Part shown: piece after piece, positions 25,962-34,726 of the stretch
How the letters are laid out: every line of letters begins with the position of its first letter
Position numbering within the stretch: position 1 is the first letter of the stretch
Program-made: the position numbers and the translations under genes
The notes under the pieces: generated by a model
Told to the model about the DNA's origin: nothing
The model's input: the letters and a program-made list of their open reading frames with translations, nothing else
Databases searched by the model: none
Assembly: GCA_002721815.1 (NCBI GenBank)
Contig: PBLQ01000055.1
Location: 1-40,826, forward strand
DNA: 40,826 nucleotides
Source: Myxococcales bacterium
Lineage (GTDB): Bacteria; Myxococcota; UBA727; GCA-2721815
Direction of reading: 5' to 3'

Positions 25962-28900
25962 ATGCTGAAGACACTATTTCCATTCATTTTCGCACTCCTG
26001 CTCGCGGCTTGTCCGCAAATGCCGCCAGAGCCGCCAGAGCCAGGCCCCGATTCTGAACCCACACAGTCTGATGCTGGAACGACGGAAGGCGCAAGTGACG
26101 GTGCGCCATTAGACGCAGGCAGTGCAGATGGGAGCCCGGATGGAAGTACGGATGTGACCCTTAACGATGCCGGTACAGGCGACGGTATGTCTGATGGCGC
26201 TGTTGTGGATTCGGGCAGCTCAGATGGGAGTTGGGATGGCAATGCTGACGCCAGCCCTGTCGATGCAGGTCATGGGGATGGTTCCACAGACGGCGCTGAG
26301 GATGGGGCGACAATAGACGCAGGGCAAGTCGATGGCACTTCGGATGGATCCGGCCAAGTCACTGCCGATGCAGGTACGGACCATGGGGGCACAGATGGCA
26401 GTCACACCGATGCAGGGCATGAAGCATCACCAAGTACGGATGCCGGATCAACCGAGCCCTCAGGCCCGAACTGGGAGGCTGCCTGCGCTGCGCGAGCCAC
26501 ATTCTTAGCCAATTGTGCATTAAAGCACCAAGTGGATGGGGCTTATGAGACGGCTTACAACCAATGCCTCACCGAACGGTCTAATTTTTGTTCGGCCGAA
26601 GAGGAACAAAAACTGTACGACGCCCTCACCTGTTTGACGGCGCTCACCATTCCTACCGACATCGCCGCGTGCCACAATACCGGCTTTATTGAAAGTGCAC
26701 GCGTTGAGTGTCTCATTCCCGGTGTTGACCGCGGCTGTTACGAACTGAATGTGCAAACCGACTGTGCAGATGGTGTGGGTTCTTTTTCTGAAGACGAAAA
26801 ATGTGATTTTTTCAACCATTGTGCCGATGGTACCGATGAACAAAACTGCCCCTGGTATTGCGTAGGTGCGGATTCCTACATTCCTTTGCAAGCCTCTGAT
26901 TTTTGCGATGGTCAGTTTGAAACCTGCCCAGACGCGTACGACGAAAACTGTGTCCAGGTCGATGAGAACTGCAGCATTCATCGAACGCTTGCCTGCGACC
27001 AACACGTTAACTGTGAAGGCGGTGGAGACGAATTCACCACCGGCACCAGTGGATTCCAACTTCAATGTATTTCAGGCCCCAACGGTCAGTGCGCCGAAGG
27101 ATTCCATCGGGCTGCTGCATGCGATGACGTGGATGACTGCGCCGATGCGTACGATGAGGATGCATGTACCCTGACCACTGGAAATTGCCGCATTCACCCC
27201 GATTTCATTTGCGATGGGGTGGCGGACTGTGACTCAGGTGAAGACGAACAAGGCTGCAATGGCCTGTGCGATGCTGACACCTCTTGCGTGCAAGACTGCA
27301 ACGGCGATTGGGGCGGTGACGCGGCCTTAGACAGCTGCGACGTGTGCGACAATGACAGCACCAATGACAACACCACATGCACCCAAGACTGTGAAGGCAC
27401 CTGGGGTGGCGCTGCCACAGCGGACTGTAACGGTGATTGCAATGGCACCGCCTTTTTAGATGAATGTGGCGCCTGTGTTGGCGGCAACACTGACGATGAA
27501 GCCTGCGAACCGGCCTTACCAGACGCTGGGACAACCGATGAGGACAGCAACGCCACGGGTGGAAACGATGCGGGCCACCAACAGCCCAGTGGCGATCTAT
27601 GTTCTTCCATGGCCCAACCGGACACCCCCATGGATTGTTTGCTCGAATGTCGTGACTTGCAATGGGTCGAAAACCACTTGGATTTCGATGGCGGCCCTGC
27701 AGATGCAGAACCCTCAGAAGGCGAACCCTCTGGCTACTTCGATTGGGTCGGCAATGGTCAGTTTATCACCTACGGTGAGATGTGTGACGGCACCAACGAT
27801 TGTGACTCTGATGACAATTACGACGAAGATGCTTTCTGCCGGGCGCTCTTCCGATGTGAAAATGATGAACAACTCATCGCTATAGAGATGGCCTGCAACG
27901 GCAACGACGATTGCAATGATGGCAGCGATGAAAACAACTGCCAAGAAGTGGGCGAAGAGAACTGTGTCCTTCCCGAATCCCTCATTTGTGACGGCAATTA
28001 CAACTGCGATGATGGGGCAGACGAACAACTGTGCGCCGTTGGTGAGATGACCGATATCGGGCCGGCAACCGCAAACACGGTTATCATCTCAAAGAGTGAT
28101 GTTAATGACGGGGCGCCCATGGTGTGGGATCTGGTCAACGTTGAAACCGATGATGAACTGGCATTAATATTCAGGTGGGTCCTTGGCGAGAACAATTATC
28201 AAATGCTCTCATTGCAGATTCCCGATGGGGCCGAGGCTGGCCTCAACGGTTTCTTCGGGCAAATGGCCTTCGTTCACAGCGATAACGATGAACCCACGAC
28301 TGCATGGGCGCTGGATACCAATTGCGCGATAAATCTTAGCGCCCCCTACCCGGCGGACCCGCAACCCGCGCTTTTCTCTGGTTACACCAACGAGTGCGAG
28401 ATGTATGCCAACTACGGTGATGATGCGCCTCTCTTCACCATGACGATATCATTCACATGGGAGACCTCGTTCGGTGCTGATTTTGAATGTGCCGATGGCA
28501 GCGGCACCATCCCGATCGAAGAGGTCTGCAATTTCGAAGAACAATGTGCCGACGGCAGCGATGAATCTGGTGATTGCCCAATCATCTGCCAGTGGATCGA
28601 CGATGAAGAGCCACAACCTGCAGATTTTTCACCGAACGAAATTGAGCGTTCGAACATGTGTGATGGGATTGCTGATTGCACCACCGGTTTTGACGAACAT
28701 CCATGGATTTGTGCATCGAATTTCAGATGCGACGATGGCGCTCGCCTGCTCCACAGCGATGGTATGTGCAATGGCATCATGGACTGCACCGATGGAAGTG
28801 ATGAAGAAGCTTGTGAGGAGCGCGGCGATGAATGTACGATCCCTGCTTCACGAATTTGCGATGGGGTTTACAACTGTTACCAAGGCCAAGATGAAACCCT

Positions 28901-31397
28901 GTGCACGCCCCCACCCGAGTTTACGGACATCGGGTATCCCGCCGACCTTGATCGAATGACCATCTCCATTGAGGGCTGCACGGAAACCTGGACCTTACTG
29001 GCCCCTGAGTTTGATGATTCAGGCGTTCGCCTCGTCTATTGGAATGAAATGAATGCTGGGGCCTGTGAACCCTACAGCTCTGGCTATGCAGCAAGCATCT
29101 ACATCCCTTATGAAACTGAATCGGGACTGAGGTCCTTACACGCTGCAACTGGCGCAGGCTTGGCCATCACCCAGCTTAGCAGCTCAACCGCTTACGTGGC
29201 CTTTGATGAAAGCTGCTATGCGGAATTCACCGGCGAATTTCCCACTGAGACAGAAGATCAAGAGTTCAGTGGGTTTTCTTCACCTTGTGCTCTTGCAGGC
29301 ACCTTCGAAGGTCAACCCGATGACGCCATAACCCCACTAAATGTTCAAGTTTCGTTCCGCTGGCAAGAAACGGCGGGGCCCAAATTCACGTGTGATGATG
29401 GCCAAACCATCCCCGAGGCTTCACATTGCGATGGTTACGCTGATTGCGCCGATTGGTCCGATGAGCTCAGTTGCCCAGGCAGTTTCTCATGTGACGATGG
29501 CCAATTTATTCCCGATGACTACGTTTGTGATGGCTCGCAGGAATGTGACAATGGTGCTGATGAACATGACAGTTGTCCCGTTTTCACCTGCGAAAACGGT
29601 CAAACCATTCCCGCCCAACATGAATGTGACTTTGGTGCCGATTGCGAGGATGGATCTGATGAACATGACCAATGCACAAACGGCTTCCAATGTGGCGATG
29701 GCACTAACATCAATCCCGGCTACGTGTGCGATGGCGATGAAGACTGTGATGACGACTCAGATGAAGCGAATTGCCTCGTCTGCGACAATGGTAACTTGAC
29801 GCTGCCGCCACAAGCCGTATGCGACGGTGACTTCGATTGTAACGATGGGGCCGACGAAGAAAACTGTGGCACTGGCAACCTTGGCTGCACCGACCCGGAT
29901 GCCAACAATTACGACGCCTCTGCCGATACGAGTGATGACACCTGCATTTACGACATCCAATTGAGCGTGGACATGAATTGTGCGCCAGATTACGACTTTG
30001 TTGCCGGGGATCAAGTACACGTGGGCAACAACAGCGGGCCCGAATACAGTCATTACCTGACAGATGAAGACGGTGATGGCATTTGGACCGGTACCGCTCA
30101 AGTTAGCCAACGGGCCACTCATTTCAAAATCGCCGTGGCCCGAGACGGTGATGATGCGTATTTGGTGGAAGATTTTGACTCCGATGGCGCCTGCACTGAG
30201 GATTATATCAATTCTGATTTTGGCAGTCTCGGCTTTTGGAGACCAGTCAGTATCACTGGTGCCACCTCTTTCGAGTTTGCCTACGGCCGCTGCGGTACTT
30301 GTGACGACCCACCCACCTGCCCAGACAACAGTGTCGTAGATACCGATACGGACCTTTGCGAATGCATCGCGGGCTACCAATGGAACGGCGACAATACGGC
30401 ATGCGAGCCCAGCAACACCAACGGGTACGGTTGCCTGGACCCCGATGCCACCAATTTTGATGACACCGCTACCACCGCCCATATTTGTATTTACGATGTG
30501 ACCTTTGCGGTGGACATGAGCTGTTCTGGGGTGGATCTTGCAACGGGTGATGCAGTCTTTATCCATACCTACGATGGCAACCTGATCCCGCTCATTGTGG
30601 ATGACACCAACCCTCAACGCTGGACGGGGGGCGGTGCCGTCGAAGTTCCGCAAGAAGGCGGTGCCTTTCAATATCGCGTGGTGGTGGATCGACCTGAACA
30701 GAGCAGTTCCACCTACTACGCTTTCGAAGATTTTAGCGGCGCCTGTACAGAAAATGTTATGCCCGAAGACGTTGATATGGGGTTTTGGCGCACGACAACG
30801 CTAGATGCACCCACGAATCTTGATTTTGCCTTCGGTCGTTGCGACGCCTGCCCTGAGCCACTGTCACATCCATTCTTCACCGAAATCCATTATGACAATG
30901 GTGGCAACGGGGAAACGGATGAAAATGAGTTTATCGAGATCACCGGCCCTGTGGGTACCGATTTATCCCAATACTTCATCGCCTTGGTCAATCAAGATGG
31001 TGTTTTGTACGAATTGTGGCCCTTGGGTGGGGTGATTGAAGACCAATCCAATAACCCTAATCCGCCCCTCAATGGCGCAATTATGGGCGCCTACAAAATA
31101 GACACACCGGGGATTCAAAACGGGCCCAATGATGACTTCGCGCTCATTTACATGATGGACACCGACCAAGAAGAGCTCGTTGAATTCCTCAGCTACGAGG
31201 GTGAGGTCACCGTGGTTGATGCAGGGGCTGACAGCAGTTTACAAAACGAAACGTCGGTGGACATTGACGTTGCCGAGAACAGCAGCACCACGCCCACCCA
31301 ATCTTTACAACTTCACACCATTAACGGTGAAAACATTTGGGTCGGGCCTTTTGAGGCCACGCCCGGGGCGGTGAATCCGGAATTAATATTTCAGTAA
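25962..31397 (+). CDS. Giant modular surface lipoprotein with LDL-receptor class A-like repeats
   Basis: From ATG 25962 (GGGGAG upstream) the product is 1811 residues. The signal sequence ends in the lipobox LLAAC, with the lipidated Cys at residue 17. Order of parts: an Asp/Gly-rich linker (residues 37-167); a Cys-rich region; about 17 LDLa-like calcium-binding modules of the pattern CDGxxDCxDGSDExxC, in groups; two DCNGxWGG motifs; two copies of a roughly 270-residue block of LDLa modules plus a beta domain; two copies of a GCxDPDAxN motif plus a beta domain ending FAFGRCxxC; and a C-terminal lamin-tail-like domain (HPFFTEIHYDNGGNG, ENEFIEITGP). It is probably anchored on the cell surface and stabilised by calcium and disulfides. 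Adhesion or ligand binding is inferred, not shown. The tyrosine phosphatase gene follows after 90 bases. Confidence 0.88.
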   Translation: MLKTLFPFIFALLLAACPQMPPEPPEPGPDSEPTQSDAGTTEGASDGAPLDAGSADGSPDGSTDVTLNDAGTGDGMSDGAVVDSGSSDGSWDGNADASPVDAGHGDGSTDGAEDGATIDAGQVDGTSDGSGQVTADAGTDHGGTDGSHTDAGHEASPSTDAGSTEPSGPNWEAACAARATFLANCALKHQVDGAYETAYNQCLTERSNFCSAEEEQKLYDALTCLTALTIPTDIAACHNTGFIESARVECLIPGVDRGCYELNVQTDCADGVGSFSEDEKCDFFNHCADGTDEQNCPWYCVGADSYIPLQASDFCDGQFETCPDAYDENCVQVDENCSIHRTLACDQHVNCEGGGDEFTTGTSGFQLQCISGPNGQCAEGFHRAAACDDVDDCADAYDEDACTLTTGNCRIHPDFICDGVADCDSGEDEQGCNGLCDADTSCVQDCNGDWGGDAALDSCDVCDNDSTNDNTTCTQDCEGTWGGAATADCNGDCNGTAFLDECGACVGGNTDDEACEPALPDAGTTDEDSNATGGNDAGHQQPSGDLCSSMAQPDTPMDCLLECRDLQWVENHLDFDGGPADAEPSEGEPSGYFDWVGNGQFITYGEMCDGTNDCDSDDNYDEDAFCRALFRCENDEQLIAIEMACNGNDDCNDGSDENNCQEVGEENCVLPESLICDGNYNCDDGADEQLCAVGEMTDIGPATANTVIISKSDVNDGAPMVWDLVNVETDDELALIFRWVLGENNYQMLSLQIPDGAEAGLNGFFGQMAFVHSDNDEPTTAWALDTNCAINLSAPYPADPQPALFSGYTNECEMYANYGDDAPLFTMTISFTWETSFGADFECADGSGTIPIEEVCNFEEQCADGSDESGDCPIICQWIDDEEPQPADFSPNEIERSNMCDGIADCTTGFDEHPWICASNFRCDDGARLLHSDGMCNGIMDCTDGSDEEACEERGDECTIPASRICDGVYNCYQGQDETLCTPPPEFTDIGYPADLDRMTISIEGCTETWTLLAPEFDDSGVRLVYWNEMNAGACEPYSSGYAASIYIPYETESGLRSLHAATGAGLAITQLSSSTAYVAFDESCYAEFTGEFPTETEDQEFSGFSSPCALAGTFEGQPDDAITPLNVQVSFRWQETAGPKFTCDDGQTIPEASHCDGYADCADWSDELSCPGSFSCDDGQFIPDDYVCDGSQECDNGADEHDSCPVFTCENGQTIPAQHECDFGADCEDGSDEHDQCTNGFQCGDGTNINPGYVCDGDEDCDDDSDEANCLVCDNGNLTLPPQAVCDGDFDCNDGADEENCGTGNLGCTDPDANNYDASADTSDDTCIYDIQLSVDMNCAPDYDFVAGDQVHVGNNSGPEYSHYLTDEDGDGIWTGTAQVSQRATHFKIAVARDGDDAYLVEDFDSDGACTEDYINSDFGSLGFWRPVSITGATSFEFAYGRCGTCDDPPTCPDNSVVDTDTDLCECIAGYQWNGDNTACEPSNTNGYGCLDPDATNFDDTATTAHICIYDVTFAVDMSCSGVDLATGDAVFIHTYDGNLIPLIVDDTNPQRWTGGGAVEVPQEGGAFQYRVVVDRPEQSSSTYYAFEDFSGACTENVMPEDVDMGFWRTTTLDAPTNLDFAFGRCDACPEPLSHPFFTEIHYDNGGNGETDENEFIEITGPVGTDLSQYFIALVNQDGVLYELWPLGGVIEDQSNNPNPPLNGAIMGAYKIDTPGIQNGPNDDFALIYMMDTDQEELVEFLSYEGEVTVVDAGADSSLQNETSVDIDVAENSSTTPTQSLQLHTINGENIWVGPFEATPGAVNPELIFQ
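26070..26462 (+). repeat. Coding repeat: DAGxxDGxxDG units
   Basis: About nine imperfect units of 10-18 residues begin with DAG or DSG and usually contain two further DG pairs, covering residues 37-167 of the giant lipoprotein. The unit is highly acidic and could bind calcium or simply act as an extended stalk holding the domains off the membrane. A short echo (DAGTTDEDSNATGGNDAGHQQ) occurs again at about 27523-27585 between domain groups. Confidence 0.8.
27640..29380 (+). repeat. Internal duplication: LDLa modules plus beta domain, two copies
   Basis: Copy A (about 27640-28475) and copy B (about 28585-29375) share the same order: a Cys-containing opener, MCDGxxDC, an FRCxDxxxL segment, MCNG/ACNG LDLa, an ICDGxYNC LDLa, TDIGxxA, then a beta domain ending FSGYxxxC or FSGFxxxC and SFTWET or SFRWQET. 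The copies have diverged to roughly one third to one half identity by eye, so the duplication is old. Confidence 0.75.
29881..30850 (+). repeat. Internal duplication: GCxDPDAxN plus beta domain, two copies
   Basis: Copy 1 (about 29881-30302) and copy 2 (about 30431-30852) each start with GCTDPDANNYD or GCLDPDATNFD and ICIYD/TCIYD. Each continues with a segment like VDMxC and an EDF...ACTEN/ACTED stretch, and ends GFWRxxxxxxxTxxxFAFGRC or FAYGRC. The GCxDPxAxNY motif is a known short calcium-binding-like repeat in secreted bacterial proteins. Confidence 0.75.
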
Positions 31398-31402
31398 TAT
31401 GT

Positions 31403-31467
31403 GAAAGTCTTCACGCAAATGGCTGGGTGCCCCAATGGGGATTCAAGTCCTCGAAGACTTTCCAGCC
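31403..31467 (+). other. Structured intergenic element with a possible pseudoknot
   Basis: Between the giant lipoprotein and the phosphatase gene, GAAAGTCTTC (31403-31412) pairs perfectly with GAAGACTTTC (31453-31462). Inside, CCCC-aat-GGGG (31430-31440) forms a small hairpin, and GGCTGG (31421-31426) can pair with CCAGCC (31462-31467) across the first stem. There is no U tract, so it is not a simple terminator. Confidence 0.5.
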
Positions 31468-31487
31468 TACAAAAACCGAGGTTTTAA

Positions 31488-31961
31488 ATGGCAACTATTA
31501 AAGTGCTCTTTGTTTGTACGGGAAATATCTGTAGATCTCCGACCGCAGAAGGCATCTTCAGGCACAAGGCAAAAGAAGGCGGGCTTGAAGCGATGTTTGA
31601 AGTGGATTCGGCCGGCACCAGTGCCTACCATGTGGGAGAAAGTGCCGATGCCAGGTCGCAAGAGCATGCCCGGTTTAGGGGCTATCACTTTGCGGATATC
31701 CGATCACGCCAAGTGGTGCCTGCTGATTACGAGCGTTTTGACAAAGTCATTGCCATCGACCGGGGCCACCAGCGCTTCATGAGCTTGCAAGCGGAAGACA
31801 AAAACCGCCACAAAATCGAGCTCTTCATGGATTATGTGCCCGATGAAAGCACCCAAGATGTCCCCGACCCCTATTACGGGGGAGACATGGGTTTTGAACG
31901 GGTTTTGGATTTGGTGGAAAAAGGGGTGGCGAATATGCTAAAACAATGGACCCCTAAATAA
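31488..31961 (+). CDS. Low-molecular-weight protein-tyrosine phosphatase
   Basis: A 157-residue cytoplasmic phosphatase. The active-site loop CTGNICRS (C-x5-R, Cys10 and Arg16) and the general-acid motif DPYYGG (Asp127) are both intact, so it should be active on phosphotyrosine or a related substrate; arsenate reduction by this fold is another possibility. GAGG lies about 11 bases before ATG 31488. It lies between two large lipoprotein genes on the same strand and its stop is 19 bases before the next start. In many bacteria such phosphatases pair with tyrosine kinases that control polysaccharide export, but no kinase or export gene is visible here. Confidence 0.93.
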   Translation: MATIKVLFVCTGNICRSPTAEGIFRHKAKEGGLEAMFEVDSAGTSAYHVGESADARSQEHARFRGYHFADIRSRQVVPADYERFDKVIAIDRGHQRFMSLQAEDKNRHKIELFMDYVPDESTQDVPDPYYGGDMGFERVLDLVEKGVANMLKQWTPK

Positions 31962-31980
31962 CTGTTTGGTCCAGCTGCCT

Positions 31981-34725
31981 ATGTCTTCAAAATCTCCCTT
32001 TTTGCTTCTCCTTCCCTGCGTGGTCATGGTTGCAGGGTGCCCAGAGCCCGAGAAAGAAGAAAAAGCACCGCAAAAAAGTGAACCATTAGACCTCACGGTC
32101 AACCTCAAAGCCGGTGAAGTCCGATGTGGCCCGGTGACCCACGCGGATGAACTGATCGGCGGCCCGGTGGCTTACGGACAAGTGGGACGCAGCTTTAAGT
32201 GTTATAATGATCAAATCCGATTCCTCGTCCAGGATCACAGTCGACCCATGGGGGTCTCTTCATTAGGGGGCTCAATCATCGATGTGGACTTGGTGCGAGA
32301 TAACTCACCGGAGTCTGGGGCTGACACGTTTAAAGAGATGGTGCCCGCCCCCGGAACGGGTGAAGTGATGGTCGAAACCATGCAGGTGGTCAATGATGGC
32401 ACCAATGGCGAACCAGCTGTGCTGCGCGTCACGGGCCGACAAACCCCCAACACCATTGTTCCAACCACCTATTTCATTTATCAAGAGATCTTGGGCGAAG
32501 TTCAAACCGATTACATTCTACGTCCCGATGTGAACTATATCGAAATTAAAACCACCATTTTCAACGAGACCGACGACTTTATTGGCCCGCTGTTAATGGG
32601 TGATTTTGTATCCTTTGGTGGGGGAACACGGCCCTACACCCCCGAATATGGTTTTGATGAAGTGCCCATGTTCACCGATATCGGGTTCTTTGCCGGCGTG
32701 CTCGGTGATCACGTCTCTTACGCGTACGCCTGCCCCAACGGACCGGCGTTGGCCCCCATCGTTGAAAAGGGCATCACTGCTCCCGTCTGTGATGATGAAC
32801 TCATCGTCGCTTACGAAGAGACTTCTTCACGTTTCCTGTACGTGGGTGACGGCTCTTTGGAAAGTGTGGCCAAACCCATTTGGGACATGCAAGAGGTCGC
32901 ATTGGCCACGGTTGAAGGTATCGTGGTTTCCCCCGACAACGTTGGACTTGCCAATATTCATGTGTCGGCACTCACGCAATCCATTTCTGAAAGTGGTGCG
33001 CGCGTGGTCAACCAAGCACGTACGGGCTTAGACGGCTCCTTTAGCCTGCATTTACCGGAAGGTAACTACACCTTCATCGCCCACCACCTGGAGCACCAAC
33101 GCTCCAATGAGGTTGCCCTCACGGTGGTTGCAGGACAAAAAGATAACATTGAACTACAGATGCAAGGGCGTGGACAACTGATCATCGAAACGGACTTTTT
33201 TGATTTGAGCGGGGATGCCATGCAAAAACACCCCGCCAAGTTGAGCATCATGCCCAATGAAGGCGTGCAACTGCCACACAACGCATTGGGTGAATGGGTG
33301 GCCAAAGGTCTGAGCAACTATCATTTGAGCACCGATGGCTCTTTTGATGTGCAAGTTCCCCCAGGTGATTACACCGTTTATGTGTCACGCGGATTTACGT
33401 TTTCACGCTTCGCGACCGATATCACCATCAGCCATGGAAACACGGTGAACGTGGCGGCAGAACTCAGACAAGCCATCGACACCACTGGTTTTGTGGGCAC
33501 AGAGTTTCACCAGCACTCTTTGGGAAGCGTGGATGCCAATGTGCCGATTCCAACCCGCGTGCTTGAAAATGCAGCTGAAGGCATTCAGTTCGCGGCAGCC
33601 ACAGAACATGACAATATTATCGACTTTCAACCCTTTATCGAAGCATTGGGGGTCGCTGACTTCATTCGGGCCGTTCCGGGCAATGAAGTCACTTACACGG
33701 GCGGTCTGGGGCATTTCAATGTGTATCCTTGGGATGTGAACCCCGAAGATCCTTACCGTGATTTGGGGTCCCATATTTGGTTCATGACCACTGCCAGCAC
33801 ACTCTTCGAAAAAATCCGGTCCCTGGCAGGCGACCCCCTCATTCAGGTGAATCATCCACGGTCCGGCTACAATGGTTACTTTTCCCAAATGGGGCTCAAT
33901 CCCGTTGACGGCTCCTTTGCACCTCGCGAAGAGGCCACCATTCCGGTACTCCCCCCAAAAATCTATTTGGACTGGTCCAATGATTTTGAAGTCATCGAAG
34001 TGAACGGCAACCTCGGTTCCCCCTCCCTCTTCACCGAAGAAAGCCGCGCCAGTTTGGCTGACTTGGCACTCAATTCCCCAGACAGTGTTCCCGTCCTGGC
34101 GGACTACATGGCCCTCTTGGGTTCTGGCCGTCATGTGGTGGCCACTGGTAACAGTGACGCCCACACTGCAAACAACACCATTGGCTACCCACGATCTTTC
34201 GTGCGCATCGATGAAACCAATTTTAACGCCTGGAATAAAAACGATGTTCGAGACGCCATGCGCGCGCAACGCGCCGCTGTGGGTCAAGGGTGTTTGGTGC
34301 TGTTCAAACACCAAGACAAAACCCCCATGGGACTTCCCGAAACGCTCACGTCTGAAGAAGCAACATCGTTAGAGGTCTTGGTACAAGCACCGAGCTTCGT
34401 CAGCCTGAACCGGATTGAAATCTACATCAATGGCATTATTCAAAATATTGAAGAAACGGGTGAGGACGGGCTTCAAATCACGTCCAGTGAAGAAGGCGCC
34501 ATTCATGTACCTTTGACCAATACCGGCTCTAACAGCACCACCGCTCGCTATCGCAAGACCTTAAAGAATTTACCCGACAAAGATTTGATCATTATTGCGG
34601 TGGTCCGTGGTGGTTCAGGGTTGGCCCCTACAGGCCATGGTTCACCCTTTTGTTTTTCGGGTCCCACTTATGTAGACAGCGACGGTGCGGGCTTCGAACC
34701 GTGGCTCACCGGGTCAGAATTTTAG
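31981..34725 (+). CDS. CehA/McbA-like PHP-domain metallohydrolase lipoprotein
   Basis: A 914-residue lipoprotein (lipobox VAGC near residue 21, followed by PEPEKEEK). The N-terminal half is beta-rich. Two carboxypeptidase-regulatory-like domains follow (about residues 305-400 and 405-500), each ending with a segment like GSFSLHLPEGNYT or GSFDVQVPPGDYT. The C-terminal half is a PHP hydrolase domain with metal ligands in TEFHQHS, AATEHD, PGNEVTY, GHFN, VNHPRSG and TGNSDAH. This is the pattern of CehA/McbA enzymes, some of which cleave carbamate or phosphoester substrates. The physiological substrate is unknown. The ATG at 31981 is chosen over an upstream TTG because it gives a proper signal peptide. 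Its stop is one base from the convergent dnaE2 stop. Confidence 0.88.
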   Translation: MSSKSPFLLLLPCVVMVAGCPEPEKEEKAPQKSEPLDLTVNLKAGEVRCGPVTHADELIGGPVAYGQVGRSFKCYNDQIRFLVQDHSRPMGVSSLGGSIIDVDLVRDNSPESGADTFKEMVPAPGTGEVMVETMQVVNDGTNGEPAVLRVTGRQTPNTIVPTTYFIYQEILGEVQTDYILRPDVNYIEIKTTIFNETDDFIGPLLMGDFVSFGGGTRPYTPEYGFDEVPMFTDIGFFAGVLGDHVSYAYACPNGPALAPIVEKGITAPVCDDELIVAYEETSSRFLYVGDGSLESVAKPIWDMQEVALATVEGIVVSPDNVGLANIHVSALTQSISESGARVVNQARTGLDGSFSLHLPEGNYTFIAHHLEHQRSNEVALTVVAGQKDNIELQMQGRGQLIIETDFFDLSGDAMQKHPAKLSIMPNEGVQLPHNALGEWVAKGLSNYHLSTDGSFDVQVPPGDYTVYVSRGFTFSRFATDITISHGNTVNVAAELRQAIDTTGFVGTEFHQHSLGSVDANVPIPTRVLENAAEGIQFAAATEHDNIIDFQPFIEALGVADFIRAVPGNEVTYTGGLGHFNVYPWDVNPEDPYRDLGSHIWFMTTASTLFEKIRSLAGDPLIQVNHPRSGYNGYFSQMGLNPVDGSFAPREEATIPVLPPKIYLDWSNDFEVIEVNGNLGSPSLFTEESRASLADLALNSPDSVPVLADYMALLGSGRHVVATGNSDAHTANNTIGYPRSFVRIDETNFNAWNKNDVRDAMRAQRAAVGQGCLVLFKHQDKTPMGLPETLTSEEATSLEVLVQAPSFVSLNRIEIYINGIIQNIEETGEDGLQITSSEEGAIHVPLTNTGSNSTTARYRKTLKNLPDKDLIIIAVVRGGSGLAPTGHGSPFCFSGPTYVDSDGAGFEPWLTGSEF

Positions 34726-34726
34726 T

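Noticed and set aside
29757-30671. 304-codon open frame on the minus strand inside the giant lipoprotein gene
   Set aside because: It mirrors the strongly biased Asp/Cys/Gly codons of the plus-strand gene, has no family character and lies wholly within well-supported coding sequence.
33403-34314. 303-codon open frame on the minus strand inside the PHP lipoprotein gene
   Set aside because: The plus strand carries the full PHP metal-ligand set here; the antisense product shows no recognisable domain or start signal.
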